From Alkalihalobacillus alcalophilus ATCC 27647 = CGMCC 1.3604 (GTDB lineage: Bacteria; Bacillota; Bacilli; Bacillales; Bacillaceae_D), in contig NZ_ALPT02000109.1 in NCBI RefSeq assembly GCF_000292245.2, forward strand, positions 1 through 11,177: DNA of 11,177 nt, read 5' to 3'. This document shows positions 1 to 5,452 of this stretch, in pieces. Every line of letters begins with the position of its first letter. Position 1 is the first letter of the stretch. Made by a program: the position numbers and the translations under genes. Below the pieces are notes generated by a model, which made no database searches, was not told the DNA's origin, and saw only the letters and a list, made by a program, of their open reading frames with translations.

Positions 1-31
1 AATTGACTTACGTTTGCACAATTTTGCACTA

Positions 32-71
32 ACTCAAAAAGAATGCCCTCTCTCCTCCTATCTTTTTGAGT
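32..71. repeat. Perfect 11-bp stem-loop near the left edge
   Basis: ACTCAAAAAGA at 32-42 is exactly complementary to TCTTTTTGAGT at 61-71, leaving an 18-base loop. Read on the minus strand the loop contains AGGAGGAG, a strong Shine-Dalgarno-like sequence, and no stop codon follows in one frame (starting from an ATT at 41-43) before the window edge. No T-run follows the stem on either strand, so it is not a typical terminator. It could be part of the leader of a gene lying to the left, but too little is visible to call that gene. The rest of 1-147 shows nothing else I can support. Confidence 0.4.
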
Positions 72-147
72 AACGTGACCCATTTTAATTCAACTAATAT
101 TGCTTAATATGCCCTAACGAACTTTCAATACCAAGCCAATCACACCT

Positions 148-190
148 AAAAAGAACACAGTAGAGATATTCATTCTCTACTATGTCCTTT
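148..190 (-). terminator. Terminator of the chemotaxis receptor gene
   Basis: On the minus strand a 14-bp stem (arms 187-174 and 166-153, two G-U pairs, 7-base loop) is followed directly by five T residues. It lies about 56 bases after the stop codon of the methyl-accepting protein gene. The plus-strand reading ends in CCTTT, so some bidirectional activity is possible. Confidence 0.85.
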
Positions 191-245
191 AAATGCCCAT
201 TCATTTTCGTCATTACTTACTAACTCATATTCTGAATTATACGCT

Positions 246-1943
246 CTACAATTTAAATCTACTTACTGACTCTTGTAAGTTTTCTGCCATACTAGTTAAT
301 AAAGAGGCAGCTCCTGCAATTTCCTCCATCGTTGCATTTTGTTCTTCAGCTGAAGCAGCAACTTCTTCCGAATAGCTTGAAGATTCTTCTGCTTTGATCG
401 AGACATCATTTATAAACGTGACCATTAAATCTACTTTATTAGCCATTTGCGAGACCGCACTTGATATTTCGTCAACTCGATTCGTAACATCGGTAACGGA
501 ATACGAAATACCTTCAAATTCATTGCCAGCCCTACGTACTTTGATGATTCCATCTTGGACGGCTCCTCTTGTCTCATCCATATTGGAAATCGTTTGATTA
601 ATTTCAACTAGTATTCCATCGATTAACTTTTTAATTTGCTCGGCAAAATCATTAGATTGTTCAGCCAACTTTTTTACTTCGTCAGCGACAACCGCAAATC
701 CTCTTCCATGTTCTCCTGCTCGTGCTGCTTCAATTGCTGCATTTAATGCTAAAAGATTTGTTTGCTCTGATACTCCTGTAATAAAAGCAACAATATTGTT
801 AATTTCATTCGTTTTATCACCTAACTGATTAATAATTGATGTGACCTTTTCCGTCCGCTCATTAATAATATCCATTTGACCTACACTATGTTGAATCACT
901 TCATGACCAATATCTGATTTTCCTTTTGTAAGCTGAGCAGATTCTGTCACTTCTTTTACGTTCTCCATAATTTTTTTCATACTTATCGATATTTCATTTG
1001 CTGAGTCATTAGCACTATTCGTTTTGTACACTTGATCTTCAGCTCCTGTGGCAACCATTTGAATCGCTTCTGTTATCTGCTCAGTGGCTTTACTCGTTTC
1101 ATCTGCACCTGCTGATAATTGTTGTGAAGATGCCGATACTTGTCCGGCTGTATCTACTACCTTTTCAATCAATAACTTTAAGCTATCTTTCATCAGATTA
1201 TAACTATTTGACAATTGACCGATTTCATCTTTTGAATGTTCTTTTATATCTGTTGTAAAATTTCCATTTCCTGCTTCAACTAACGCATTTCTTATATTAT
1301 TTAACCGCTTTTTAATCTGGTTAGTAAATACAAAAATAATCACAGTAGCAATCAATATCCCAATCGCTAAAGTAATAAAGAATCCCCTAATGGTATTATT
1401 AATCATTTCATTAATAAATTGTTCTGATACTCCAACAAACCACATTCCAATCGTTTCACCATTACTATCCATAATGGGTTGATACGCCGTTTGATGCGGT
1501 ATACCTGCTACATTTGCTTCCCCTTGAAAGACTTGCCCACCCTCTAATACAACTTCTTTTACTTCATTAGAAACTTGAGTACCAATTGCTCTGTTTCCCT
1601 CAACAATTACATTCGTGGACACCCTCGTATCTTCAAGAAAAATCGTCACAGCTCCATTTGTAAGCTCTCCTATATAATCAACCATTTCGTCATTTCCATT
1701 AACTAGCGTAGTCCCTTTATATAACTGCTCTCCTCTTACTTCCCAATCTCCAGGATATTTTGTATCTAAGGCAATATAGGACAATCCTAAGTCTGATATT
1801 GCCTTATCCACTGAAATCTCTTTAACTCCGCTTGTTACTAACGCTTGTAAAACAATAGCCAAAATAACTGAGAAAATAATCAAAATGGCGACTACAAGAC
1901 TATTAATTTTTGTTGCAATTTTAAAATTGTTAAACCAGTTCAT
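246..1943 (-). CDS. Methyl-accepting chemotaxis protein with a single Cache sensor domain
   Basis: Membrane chemoreceptor of 565 residues that should signal to the CheA/CheW array. A short cytoplasmic N-terminus is followed by TM1 (about 13-36), an extracellular sensor domain (about 37-183), TM2 (about 187-207), a HAMP linker (about 208-260) and a long coiled-coil signalling domain. The sensor carries TIFLEDTRVSTNV and later the segment around NGETIGMWFVGV, typical of single Cache (sCache_3) receptors that often bind small organic acids; the ligand cannot be read from sequence. The hairpin tip that contacts CheA/CheW is at about 396-430 (NLLALNAAIEAARAGEHGRG and onward). There is no C-terminal CheR-tethering pentapeptide. 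The ATG at 1943 has a GAGGGGGG Shine-Dalgarno 7 bases upstream. The gene has its own terminator and no chemotaxis neighbours. I saw no clear sigma-D or sigma-A promoter. Confidence 0.95.
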   Translation of the reverse strand: MNWFNNFKIATKINSLVVAILIIFSVILAIVLQALVTSGVKEISVDKAISDLGLSYIALDTKYPGDWEVRGEQLYKGTTLVNGNDEMVDYIGELTNGAVTIFLEDTRVSTNVIVEGNRAIGTQVSNEVKEVVLEGGQVFQGEANVAGIPHQTAYQPIMDSNGETIGMWFVGVSEQFINEMINNTIRGFFITLAIGILIATVIIFVFTNQIKKRLNNIRNALVEAGNGNFTTDIKEHSKDEIGQLSNSYNLMKDSLKLLIEKVVDTAGQVSASSQQLSAGADETSKATEQITEAIQMVATGAEDQVYKTNSANDSANEISISMKKIMENVKEVTESAQLTKGKSDIGHEVIQHSVGQMDIINERTEKVTSIINQLGDKTNEINNIVAFITGVSEQTNLLALNAAIEAARAGEHGRGFAVVADEVKKLAEQSNDFAEQIKKLIDGILVEINQTISNMDETRGAVQDGIIKVRRAGNEFEGISYSVTDVTNRVDEISSAVSQMANKVDLMVTFINDVSIKAEESSSYSEEVAASAEEQNATMEEIAGAASLLTSMAENLQESVSRFKL

Positions 1944-2198
1944 TTTTTACCCCCCTCATAAAGTCTTATTCTATTCTAATAATTAATCATACATAAGAAT
2001 CATTTTAAATTAAGTGAATATATTAACAATGGGTCATTTTTACTACATTCATTTCTTATTAAATGTTTAAGTATGATGACGGAAAAATATGAATAATCTA
2101 ACATAAAGACTAAATGTTCTGCATTACATAGCTATGTATTAGGTTACCAAAAATTGATATCTAATCACCTCTCTTACCATTATAAAAAGTCTTTATTT
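1944..2198. other. AT-rich intergenic stretch with no feature recognised
   Basis: This stretch between the chemoreceptor start and the first rpsR-tail repeat is very AT-rich. It holds the receptor's Shine-Dalgarno at its left end. I found no ORF, tRNA, strong hairpin or convincing promoter here, although the receptor promoter must lie in it unless transcription enters from upstream. Confidence 0.5.
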
Positions 2199-2285
2199 TT
2201 TTACCAAATAAAACAAGACATATTAGAGAATTCCCCCCTAACATGCCTTTTAATGCTAATTATTTATACCATTAACTATGGTAAA
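2199..2285 (-). repeat. Displaced copy of the rpsR 3' end and terminator (distal att-like repeat)
   Basis: This segment repeats the end of rpsR and its downstream terminator found at 3814-3902, in the same orientation. The best-conserved core, 2222-2262 against 3838-3878, differs by one substitution and two single-base indels. Outside the core both arms stay recognisable, from the A-rich flank to the TTACC codons of the S18 tail. The reading frame is broken by an indel, so it encodes nothing. The arrangement is what a site-specific element leaves after integrating in the 3' end of rpsR: the proximal copy restores the gene, and this copy is the displaced original tail. A plain segmental duplication is the alternative. 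Confidence 0.7.
2205..2250 (-). terminator. Relic rpsR terminator in the displaced repeat
   Basis: On the minus strand GGCATGTTAG (2247-2238) can pair along its whole length with CTAATATGTC (2226-2217), using G-U pairs, followed by TTGTTTTA. The second arm differs at two positions from the functional rpsR terminator at 3825-3866, yet both changes keep a base pair. It probably still ends transcripts entering from the scar toward the chemoreceptor gene. Confidence 0.5.
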
Positions 2286-2300
2286 TTCACATTCTTATAA

Positions 2301-2453
2301 ATTTATGGTCAGCAACCAGAAATTAAGGCTGTAAAATCTTTTTCATCAGAAGAGGCTGAATTAAAGGCCCTTCAGAAGGAAATACGCGATCTAAAGGGGG
2401 AAAATGAAATCTTAAAAAAGGCGATGCACTACTTTGCGAAAAGCCCTCGGTAA
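2301..2453 (+). pseudogene. IS3-family OrfA, C-terminal fragment
   Basis: Reading from 2301 gives a short open frame that includes EAELKALQKEIRDLKGENEI and ends LKKAMHYFAKSPR at a TAA (2451-2453). This leucine-zipper-like coiled coil plus the ILKKA...FAK ending is the usual C-terminus of IS3-family OrfA. The N-terminal DNA-binding half is missing and a TAA precedes the fragment at 2298, so there is no start codon. Confidence 0.75.
2414..2420 (+). other. Retained -1 frameshift slippery site (A AAA AAG)
   Basis: The OrfA codons TTA AAA AAG GCG contain the canonical A_AAA_AAG heptamer. A -1 slip here enters the OrfB frame, which runs GDALLCEKPSVK up to the TAG at 2456 and then continues as OrfB. 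This is how IS3-family elements make the OrfAB transposase, so the copy once used programmed frameshifting. It is now without function because OrfB is broken. Confidence 0.6.
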
Positions 2454-2458
2454 AATAG

Positions 2459-3319
2459 GAATTTATTCATGAAAACCGCTCCCCATTCCGAGTGGAGAAG
2501 ATGTGCAGCGTTCTGGGAGTTTCCAAAAGTGGATACTTTAAATGGCTAAAACGACCTAAAAGTGATAGGCAGAAAAAACATGAGAAATTATCACAAGAAA
2601 TTCTTCAAACCCACCTAGAATTTAAACAGCGTTAGGGCCGTGTTAAAATTACTAAAACCCTTAATAAACGTGGTGTGGAGGTTAGTGAACGTACACTCTC
2701 ACGCATCATGACTAAGAACCAGTGGAAATCTTGTACCGTCAAAAAATACAAGGCTACAACTAATTCGAAGCATAAGCATCCAGTAAGTGAAAACGTATTA
2801 GATCGACAGTTTAAAGCTTCTAAACCAAACCAGTTGTGGGTCACTGATATCACTTATATTCCAACCAATGAAGGTTGGTTGTATTTGGCAAGCGTAATCG
2901 ACTTGTATTCTCGTAAAATAGTAGGTTGGGCTATGGATAAAACCATGACAAAGGAATTAGTAATATCTGCATTAAAAATGGCTTACAAACGCCAAAAGCC
3001 AGGAAAAGGAGTTATCCATCACTGAGACCGCGGTGTTCAATATGCCTCCTATGAGTATCAGAATCTATTAAGAAAATATGAAATGATCGGCAGCATGAGC
3101 CGAAAAGGCAACTGTTACGACAACGCTTGTATCGAGTCCTTTCACGGTATTCTTAAACGTGAACTTGTTTATCAAACAAAATATAGTACGAGGGAAGAAG
3201 CGAAAAAGTCATTATTTGAATACATCGAGTTCTTCTACAATTCCAAGCGGATCCATTCGACCTTAGATTACTTTACACCGAATGAATTTGAGTGTATGTA
3301 TGGAAAAAATGCAGCTTAA
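2459..3319 (+). pseudogene. IS3-family transposase OrfB with in-frame stops
   Basis: One continuous frame of about 286 codons carries the OrfB N-terminal region (FIHENRSPFRVEKMCSVLGV), a helix-turn-helix-like stretch and the rve/DDE integrase core. The catalytic acids are visible: D in LWVTDITYI, D in SVIDLYSRKIVGW, and E in NACIESFHGIL after the KGNCYDN motif. Three stops interrupt the frame: TAG at 2456-2458 (family pattern K-Y-E-F suggests a lost Tyr), TAG at 2633-2635 (after KQR, probably a lost Tyr of RYG) and TGA at 3023-3025 (IHH*DRG, a lost Ser of IHHSDRG). No frameshift is needed. The open stretches between stops (2675-3025 and 3083-3319) are pieces of this gene, not separate genes. 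Confidence 0.9.
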
Positions 3320-3324
3320 TTTTT

Positions 3325-3373
3325 CCTTCATAAAAAAGTTTAAATCGCTCTTATTTAAACTTTTTTATGAAGG
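3325..3373. repeat. Perfect 21-bp inverted repeat downstream of the transposase
   Basis: The arm at 3325-3345 is exactly complementary to 3353-3373, with a 7-base loop (CGCTCTT). The inner half reads GTTTAAAT-loop-ATTTAAAC followed by TTTTTT on either strand, so it could work as a bidirectional terminator. It starts 5 bases after the OrfB stop codon. Its flawless pairing contrasts with the decayed transposase beside it. Confidence 0.8.
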
Positions 3374-3443
3374 CCACCAAGCGAAAGCGCGGTAGAAAAA
3401 TCTGTGTCTATTTTCTTGACATAGTATCAGTTTATAAAAGGAG

Positions 3444-3746
3444 CTAATTGTAGCTAAATAGCGATTTAGAGTTGCTGGAGATACCTTTGTTATTTAAATG
3501 CTTGGAATCAATATATTGTATAAAACGAGGAATAAATTCTGGTTTTAACTCGAAATATTTAAGATCTTCTATTTCCAACCATTCATAGAATACCTTTAAA
3601 TCTCTTAAATAACTTCTTACTGTATTTATAGAGCATCCCTTTCTTTTCAGTTGCTCTGAAAAATCTAAAACTTCAGGGACTATTCTAAAATTAGAATCAA
3701 CTAATACGACACTGCTTTCACTTTTCCCTACTTTTATTTTTCTCAC
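3444..3746 (-). pseudogene. Tyrosine recombinase/integrase, N-terminal fragment
   Basis: The 100-residue product matches the N-terminal SAM-like core-binding domain of tyrosine recombinases (phage-integrase/XerCD type): FSEQLKRKGCSINTVRSYLR at about 29-48, then DLKVFYEWLE and a helix to about 80. The catalytic domain with the R-H-R-Y residues is absent. The frame stops at 3444, 14 bases from the presumed IS end, where this type of protein should run on for another 150-250 residues. The only start is a GTG at 3744-3746 that directly abuts AGGG, too close for a good ribosome site, so the start region may also have decayed. Its position just downstream of rpsR, next to an rpsR-tail repeat, suggests it was the integrase of an element that targeted that site. 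The subfamily cannot be set from this fragment. Confidence 0.75.
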
Positions 3747-3813
3747 CCCTAGTCATCAAATAATTCTTACTACAAGTTTATATTTTACAATTCTACAAAA
3801 AACGGCATTTTCC

Positions 3814-3902
3814 TTTTAAACCATACAAAAAAGGCACATTAGAGATTCCTCCCTAACATGCCTTTTGAATGCTAATTAGTTCACATCATTAACATAAGGT
3901 AA
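3814..3902 (-). repeat. rpsR-proximal att-like repeat (3' end of rpsR plus terminator)
   Basis: This is the copy that forms the functional end of rpsR. It runs from the codons for Leu-Pro-Tyr near the S18 C-terminus, through the stop codon, to the end of the terminator, and is repeated at 2199-2285. The recombinase fragment lies immediately outside it, the usual place of an integrase gene relative to the attachment site that rebuilds the target gene. The encoded tail (VNDVN) may therefore be supplied by the former element. Confidence 0.65.
3825..3866 (-). terminator. Intrinsic terminator of the rpsF-ssb-rpsR operon
   Basis: On the minus strand GGCATGTTAG (3862-3853) pairs fully with CTAATGTGCC (3842-3833) using two G-U pairs, with a 10-base loop, and is followed by six T residues. 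It begins 14 bases after the rpsR stop codon. Confidence 0.9.
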
Positions 3903-4109
3903 TAAAGCGATTTGACGAGAACGCTTGATTGCAGCAGTTAATTGACGTTGGTATTTAGCTGAAGTTCCAGTTACACGACGAGGTAAGATTTTACCACGCT
4001 CAGAAATGAAACGTTTTAGTAAATCCGTATCTTTGTAATCGATGTGTGTAATTTTGTTTACTGTGAAGAAACAAACTTTACGACGTTTTGGACGACCACG
4101 ACGAGCCAT
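3876..4109 (-). CDS. rpsR: 30S ribosomal protein bS18
   Basis: A 77-residue S18 that binds the platform of the 30S subunit as a partner of S6. The family core is clear: KRRKVCFFT near the start, THIDYKDTDLLKRFISERGK (about 21-40), then ILPRRVTGTSAKYQRQL and RQIALLPY. The ATG at 4109 has a GAAAGGAG ribosome site. It is the last gene of the operon, 65 bases after ssb, with a strong terminator after it. The last residues (VNDVN) lie in the att-like repeat and differ from the B. subtilis tail as I recall it, consistent with rewriting by an integrated element; ordinary divergence is possible. Confidence 0.97.
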   Translation of the reverse strand: MARRGRPKRRKVCFFTVNKITHIDYKDTDLLKRFISERGKILPRRVTGTSAKYQRQLTAAIKRSRQIALLPYVNDVN

Positions 4110-4174
4110 TATACAGCACTCCTTTCAAATTTTTATTATATATTATACATTCCGTTTATTCACTAGAGGTAGGG

Positions 4175-4684
4175 TTAGAACGGTAAATCATCATCTGAGA
4201 TGTCAATTGGCTTGCCATCGTTAGCAAATGGATCATCATTAAATCCACCAGATTGACGGTTTGATTGCTGATTCCCTTGCTTAGCGTAGTCATTTCCACC
4301 ACCAGCAGGTGCACCATAGAAATCATTATTTCCTTGGCTTTGTCCTTGACCACCTTGGTTTGCACCACGCGGTTCTAGGAATTGCACACTGTCAGCAACA
4401 ACTTCTGTAATGAAAACACGACGTCCTTCATTATTATCATAGCTTCGCGTTTGGATTCGACCGTCGACTCCTGCTAAGCTACCCTTTTTAAGATAGTTCG
4501 CCACATTTTCAGCGGGCTTACGCCAAATGACACAATTAATAAAATCAGCATCACGTTCGCCTTGTTGATTGGAAAATGTACGGTTCACTGCGAGTGTAAA
4601 ATTCGCTACCGCTACTCCATTCGGTGTATAACGTAATTCTGGATCGCGTGTTAAACGACCGACTAATACGACACGGTTCAGCAT
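4175..4684 (-). CDS. ssb: Single-stranded DNA-binding protein
   Basis: A 169-residue SSB that coats single-stranded DNA in replication, repair and recombination. The OB-fold covers about 1-105, opening MLNRVVLVGRLTRDPELRYT and containing FINCVIWRKPAENVANYLKK. A flexible Gly/Gln/Asn-rich linker (about 106-160) leads to the acidic tip DDDLPF, which recruits partner proteins. The length is close to B. subtilis SsbA. The ATG at 4684 follows a GAGGAGGGG ribosome site, 24 bases after rpsF. Its place between rpsF and rpsR marks it as the essential replicative paralogue and not a competence or phage SSB. Overlapping frames on both strands are shadows created by the repetitive linker. Confidence 0.97.
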   Translation of the reverse strand: MLNRVVLVGRLTRDPELRYTPNGVAVANFTLAVNRTFSNQQGERDADFINCVIWRKPAENVANYLKKGSLAGVDGRIQTRSYDNNEGRRVFITEVVADSVQFLEPRGANQGGQGQSQGNNDFYGAPAGGGNDYAKQGNQQSNRQSGGFNDDPFANDGKPIDISDDDLPF

Positions 4685-4708
4685 CCGTACCCCTCCTCGA
4701 AAAATTTA

Positions 4709-4996
4709 TTACTGTTCGTCTCTTGTAACAAGGACACGAATAATGTTGTCATTGATTTTTACAAGACGGTTAAATTCGTTAATCGCATCAGAGTTTGCAG
4801 CAACGTTTAATAGTACGTAGAAACCTTCACGATAATCGTTGATTTCATACGCTAAACGACGTTTACCCATCTCTTCAACTTTTTCAATTTCAGCACCATT
4901 AGTAGTTAATACACCATTAAAACGTTCGATTAACTCTTTGTTTGCTGACTCTTCTAAGTTTGGAGCGATAATGTACATAATTTCATACTTACGCAT
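4709..4996 (-). CDS. rpsF: 30S ribosomal protein bS6
   Basis: A 95-residue S6, first gene of the S6-SSB-S18 operon; it pairs with S18 on the 30S platform. It opens MRKYEIMYIIAPNLEE and contains KRRLAYEINDYREGFYVLLN, both diagnostic. The frame stays open upstream to 5047, but the ATG at 4996 is the right start: it matches the family N-terminus and has a perfect AGGAGGTGA Shine-Dalgarno. The 17 extra residues would come from the leader. The leader may allow autoregulation by the S6:S18 complex (see the leader entry). Confidence 0.97.
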   Translation of the reverse strand: MRKYEIMYIIAPNLEESANKELIERFNGVLTTNGAEIEKVEEMGKRRLAYEINDYREGFYVLLNVAANSDAINEFNRLVKINDNIIRVLVTRDEQ

Positions 4997-5078
4997 TCCG
5001 GTCACCTCCTTTTGGTCTAAGCGGCTCCTACACGGAGCAAGGAGCAAAAACTACTCTAATGAGTCATTTTACTCGCAT
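4997..5078 (-). promoter_or_regulatory. rpsF leader, possible S6:S18 autoregulatory RNA
   Basis: On the minus strand the leader contains GCTCC-GTGTA-GGAGC (5038-5024), a 5-bp hairpin. Just before it, CTCCTT is complementary to the AAGGAG that starts the rpsF Shine-Dalgarno. The two pairings can nest, with the small hairpin inside a stem that hides the ribosome site. A CCG triplet occurs in the hairpin region and again between the Shine-Dalgarno and the ATG. A CCG-containing leader motif bound by S6:S18 is known from this operon in other bacteria; that this leader is an example is inference. Confidence 0.4.
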
Positions 5079-5084
5079 TATTAA

Positions 5085-5113
5085 ATTATATCAGAATGCC
5101 TTGTCCTAGGCAA
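5085..5113 (-). promoter_or_regulatory. Sigma-A promoter of rpsF-ssb-rpsR
   Basis: Minus-strand TTGCCT (5113-5108), a 17-base spacer, then TATAAT (5090-5085). A TG one base upstream of the -10 makes it an extended -10 promoter. Transcription would start about 80 bases before the rpsF ATG, giving a leader long enough to fold. Confidence 0.7.
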
Positions 5114-5178
5114 GGAAATTTCTCGATCGTTGGCTTTAAATTGTTCTATCCCTCTCCTATTTAATATAAATGAGAAAT

Positions 5179-5358
5179 CTATGCCATTTTACGGCTTAAT
5201 ACTTGGTACACTCTAGAAGTTGTATACCCTATGCTTTCAATTAGTGAAACTGAAACAAGTGGTGTAATAAACCAGAGACCACCGATACACACCTGTTCAG
5301 GAGAATCCGTTTCGAGTATGTAGAAATGGCCTCTAGCGGACAAATTCGGGCGGATCAC
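5179..5358 (-). CDS. Unassigned 59-codon ORF between ychF and rpsF
   Basis: A small frame from GTG (5358) to TAG (5179). I do not recognise it. The product has a polar start (RPNLSARGHFYILETDSPEQ), then a hydrophobic stretch VCIGGLWFITPLVSVSLI that could be a membrane segment, and a basic tail ending SRKMA. In favour: the 5250-5365 part is clearly GC-richer than ordinary spacer here, and the residue mix looks protein-like. Against: AGGAG overlaps the GTG, leaving no proper spacing, and the plus strand is also open over part of the stretch. It could instead be a conserved non-coding or repeat segment, or a gene remnant. The remaining spacer (5114-5178, 5359-5377) shows nothing else. Confidence 0.25.
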   Translation of the reverse strand: MIRPNLSARGHFYILETDSPEQVCIGGLWFITPLVSVSLIESIGYTTSRVYQVLSRKMA

Positions 5359-5377
5359 TCCTAGACTTCATTAACGA

Positions 5378-5430
5378 CAAAAAAGCTTGTCAACGTCCCA
5401 AAACGGGACTAAATCGACAAGCTAAAAAAT
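5378..5430 (-). terminator. Terminator downstream of ychF (bidirectional shape)
   Basis: An 8-bp outer stem (AGCTTGTC at 5384-5391 with GACAAGCT at 5416-5423) encloses a perfect inner stem (GTCCC 5395-5399, GGGAC 5405-5409). On the minus strand it ends in TTTTTT, and on the plus strand the run is A-rich. It lies 30 bases after the ychF stop. Confidence 0.85.
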
Positions 5431-5452
5431 AACCTCTTAATTATCATTTATT

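Larger units (their letters stand above)
2301..3429 (+). mobile_element. Degenerate IS3-family insertion sequence, upstream end missing
   Basis: The segment holds the C-terminal part of OrfA and a near full-length OrfB of an IS3-family element. The upstream terminal repeat and the helix-turn-helix part of OrfA are gone; the breakpoint lies within about 20 bases of the displaced rpsR-tail repeat. The downstream end is probably at 3429: reading inward from there on the minus strand gives TGATACTATGTCAAGAAAAT, a TG-starting, IS3-like terminus, but with no upstream partner this is inference. Three nonsense codons in OrfB show the copy is dead. The right end lies 14 bases from the premature stop of the tyrosine recombinase remnant, so insertion or a later deletion probably cut that gene. 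Confidence 0.8.

Noticed and set aside
2675..3319. Two separate small transposase genes
   Set aside because: The two open stretches share one frame with the upstream part and are divided only by a TGA within the conserved IHHSDRG motif, so they are one broken gene.
3404..3440. Outward promoter at the IS right end (TTGACA followed by TATAAA)
   Set aside because: Both hexamers are present, but the spacing of about 11 bases is too short for a sigma-A promoter.
4156..4368. Second minus-strand frame inside ssb
   Set aside because: It is a shifted reading of the Gly/Gln/Asn-rich SSB linker, Met- and Ser-rich, with no ribosome site.
4997..5047. 17-residue N-terminal extension of S6
   Set aside because: It crosses the leader hairpin and the perfect Shine-Dalgarno of the internal ATG at 4996, and the family N-terminus begins at MRKYEIMYI.
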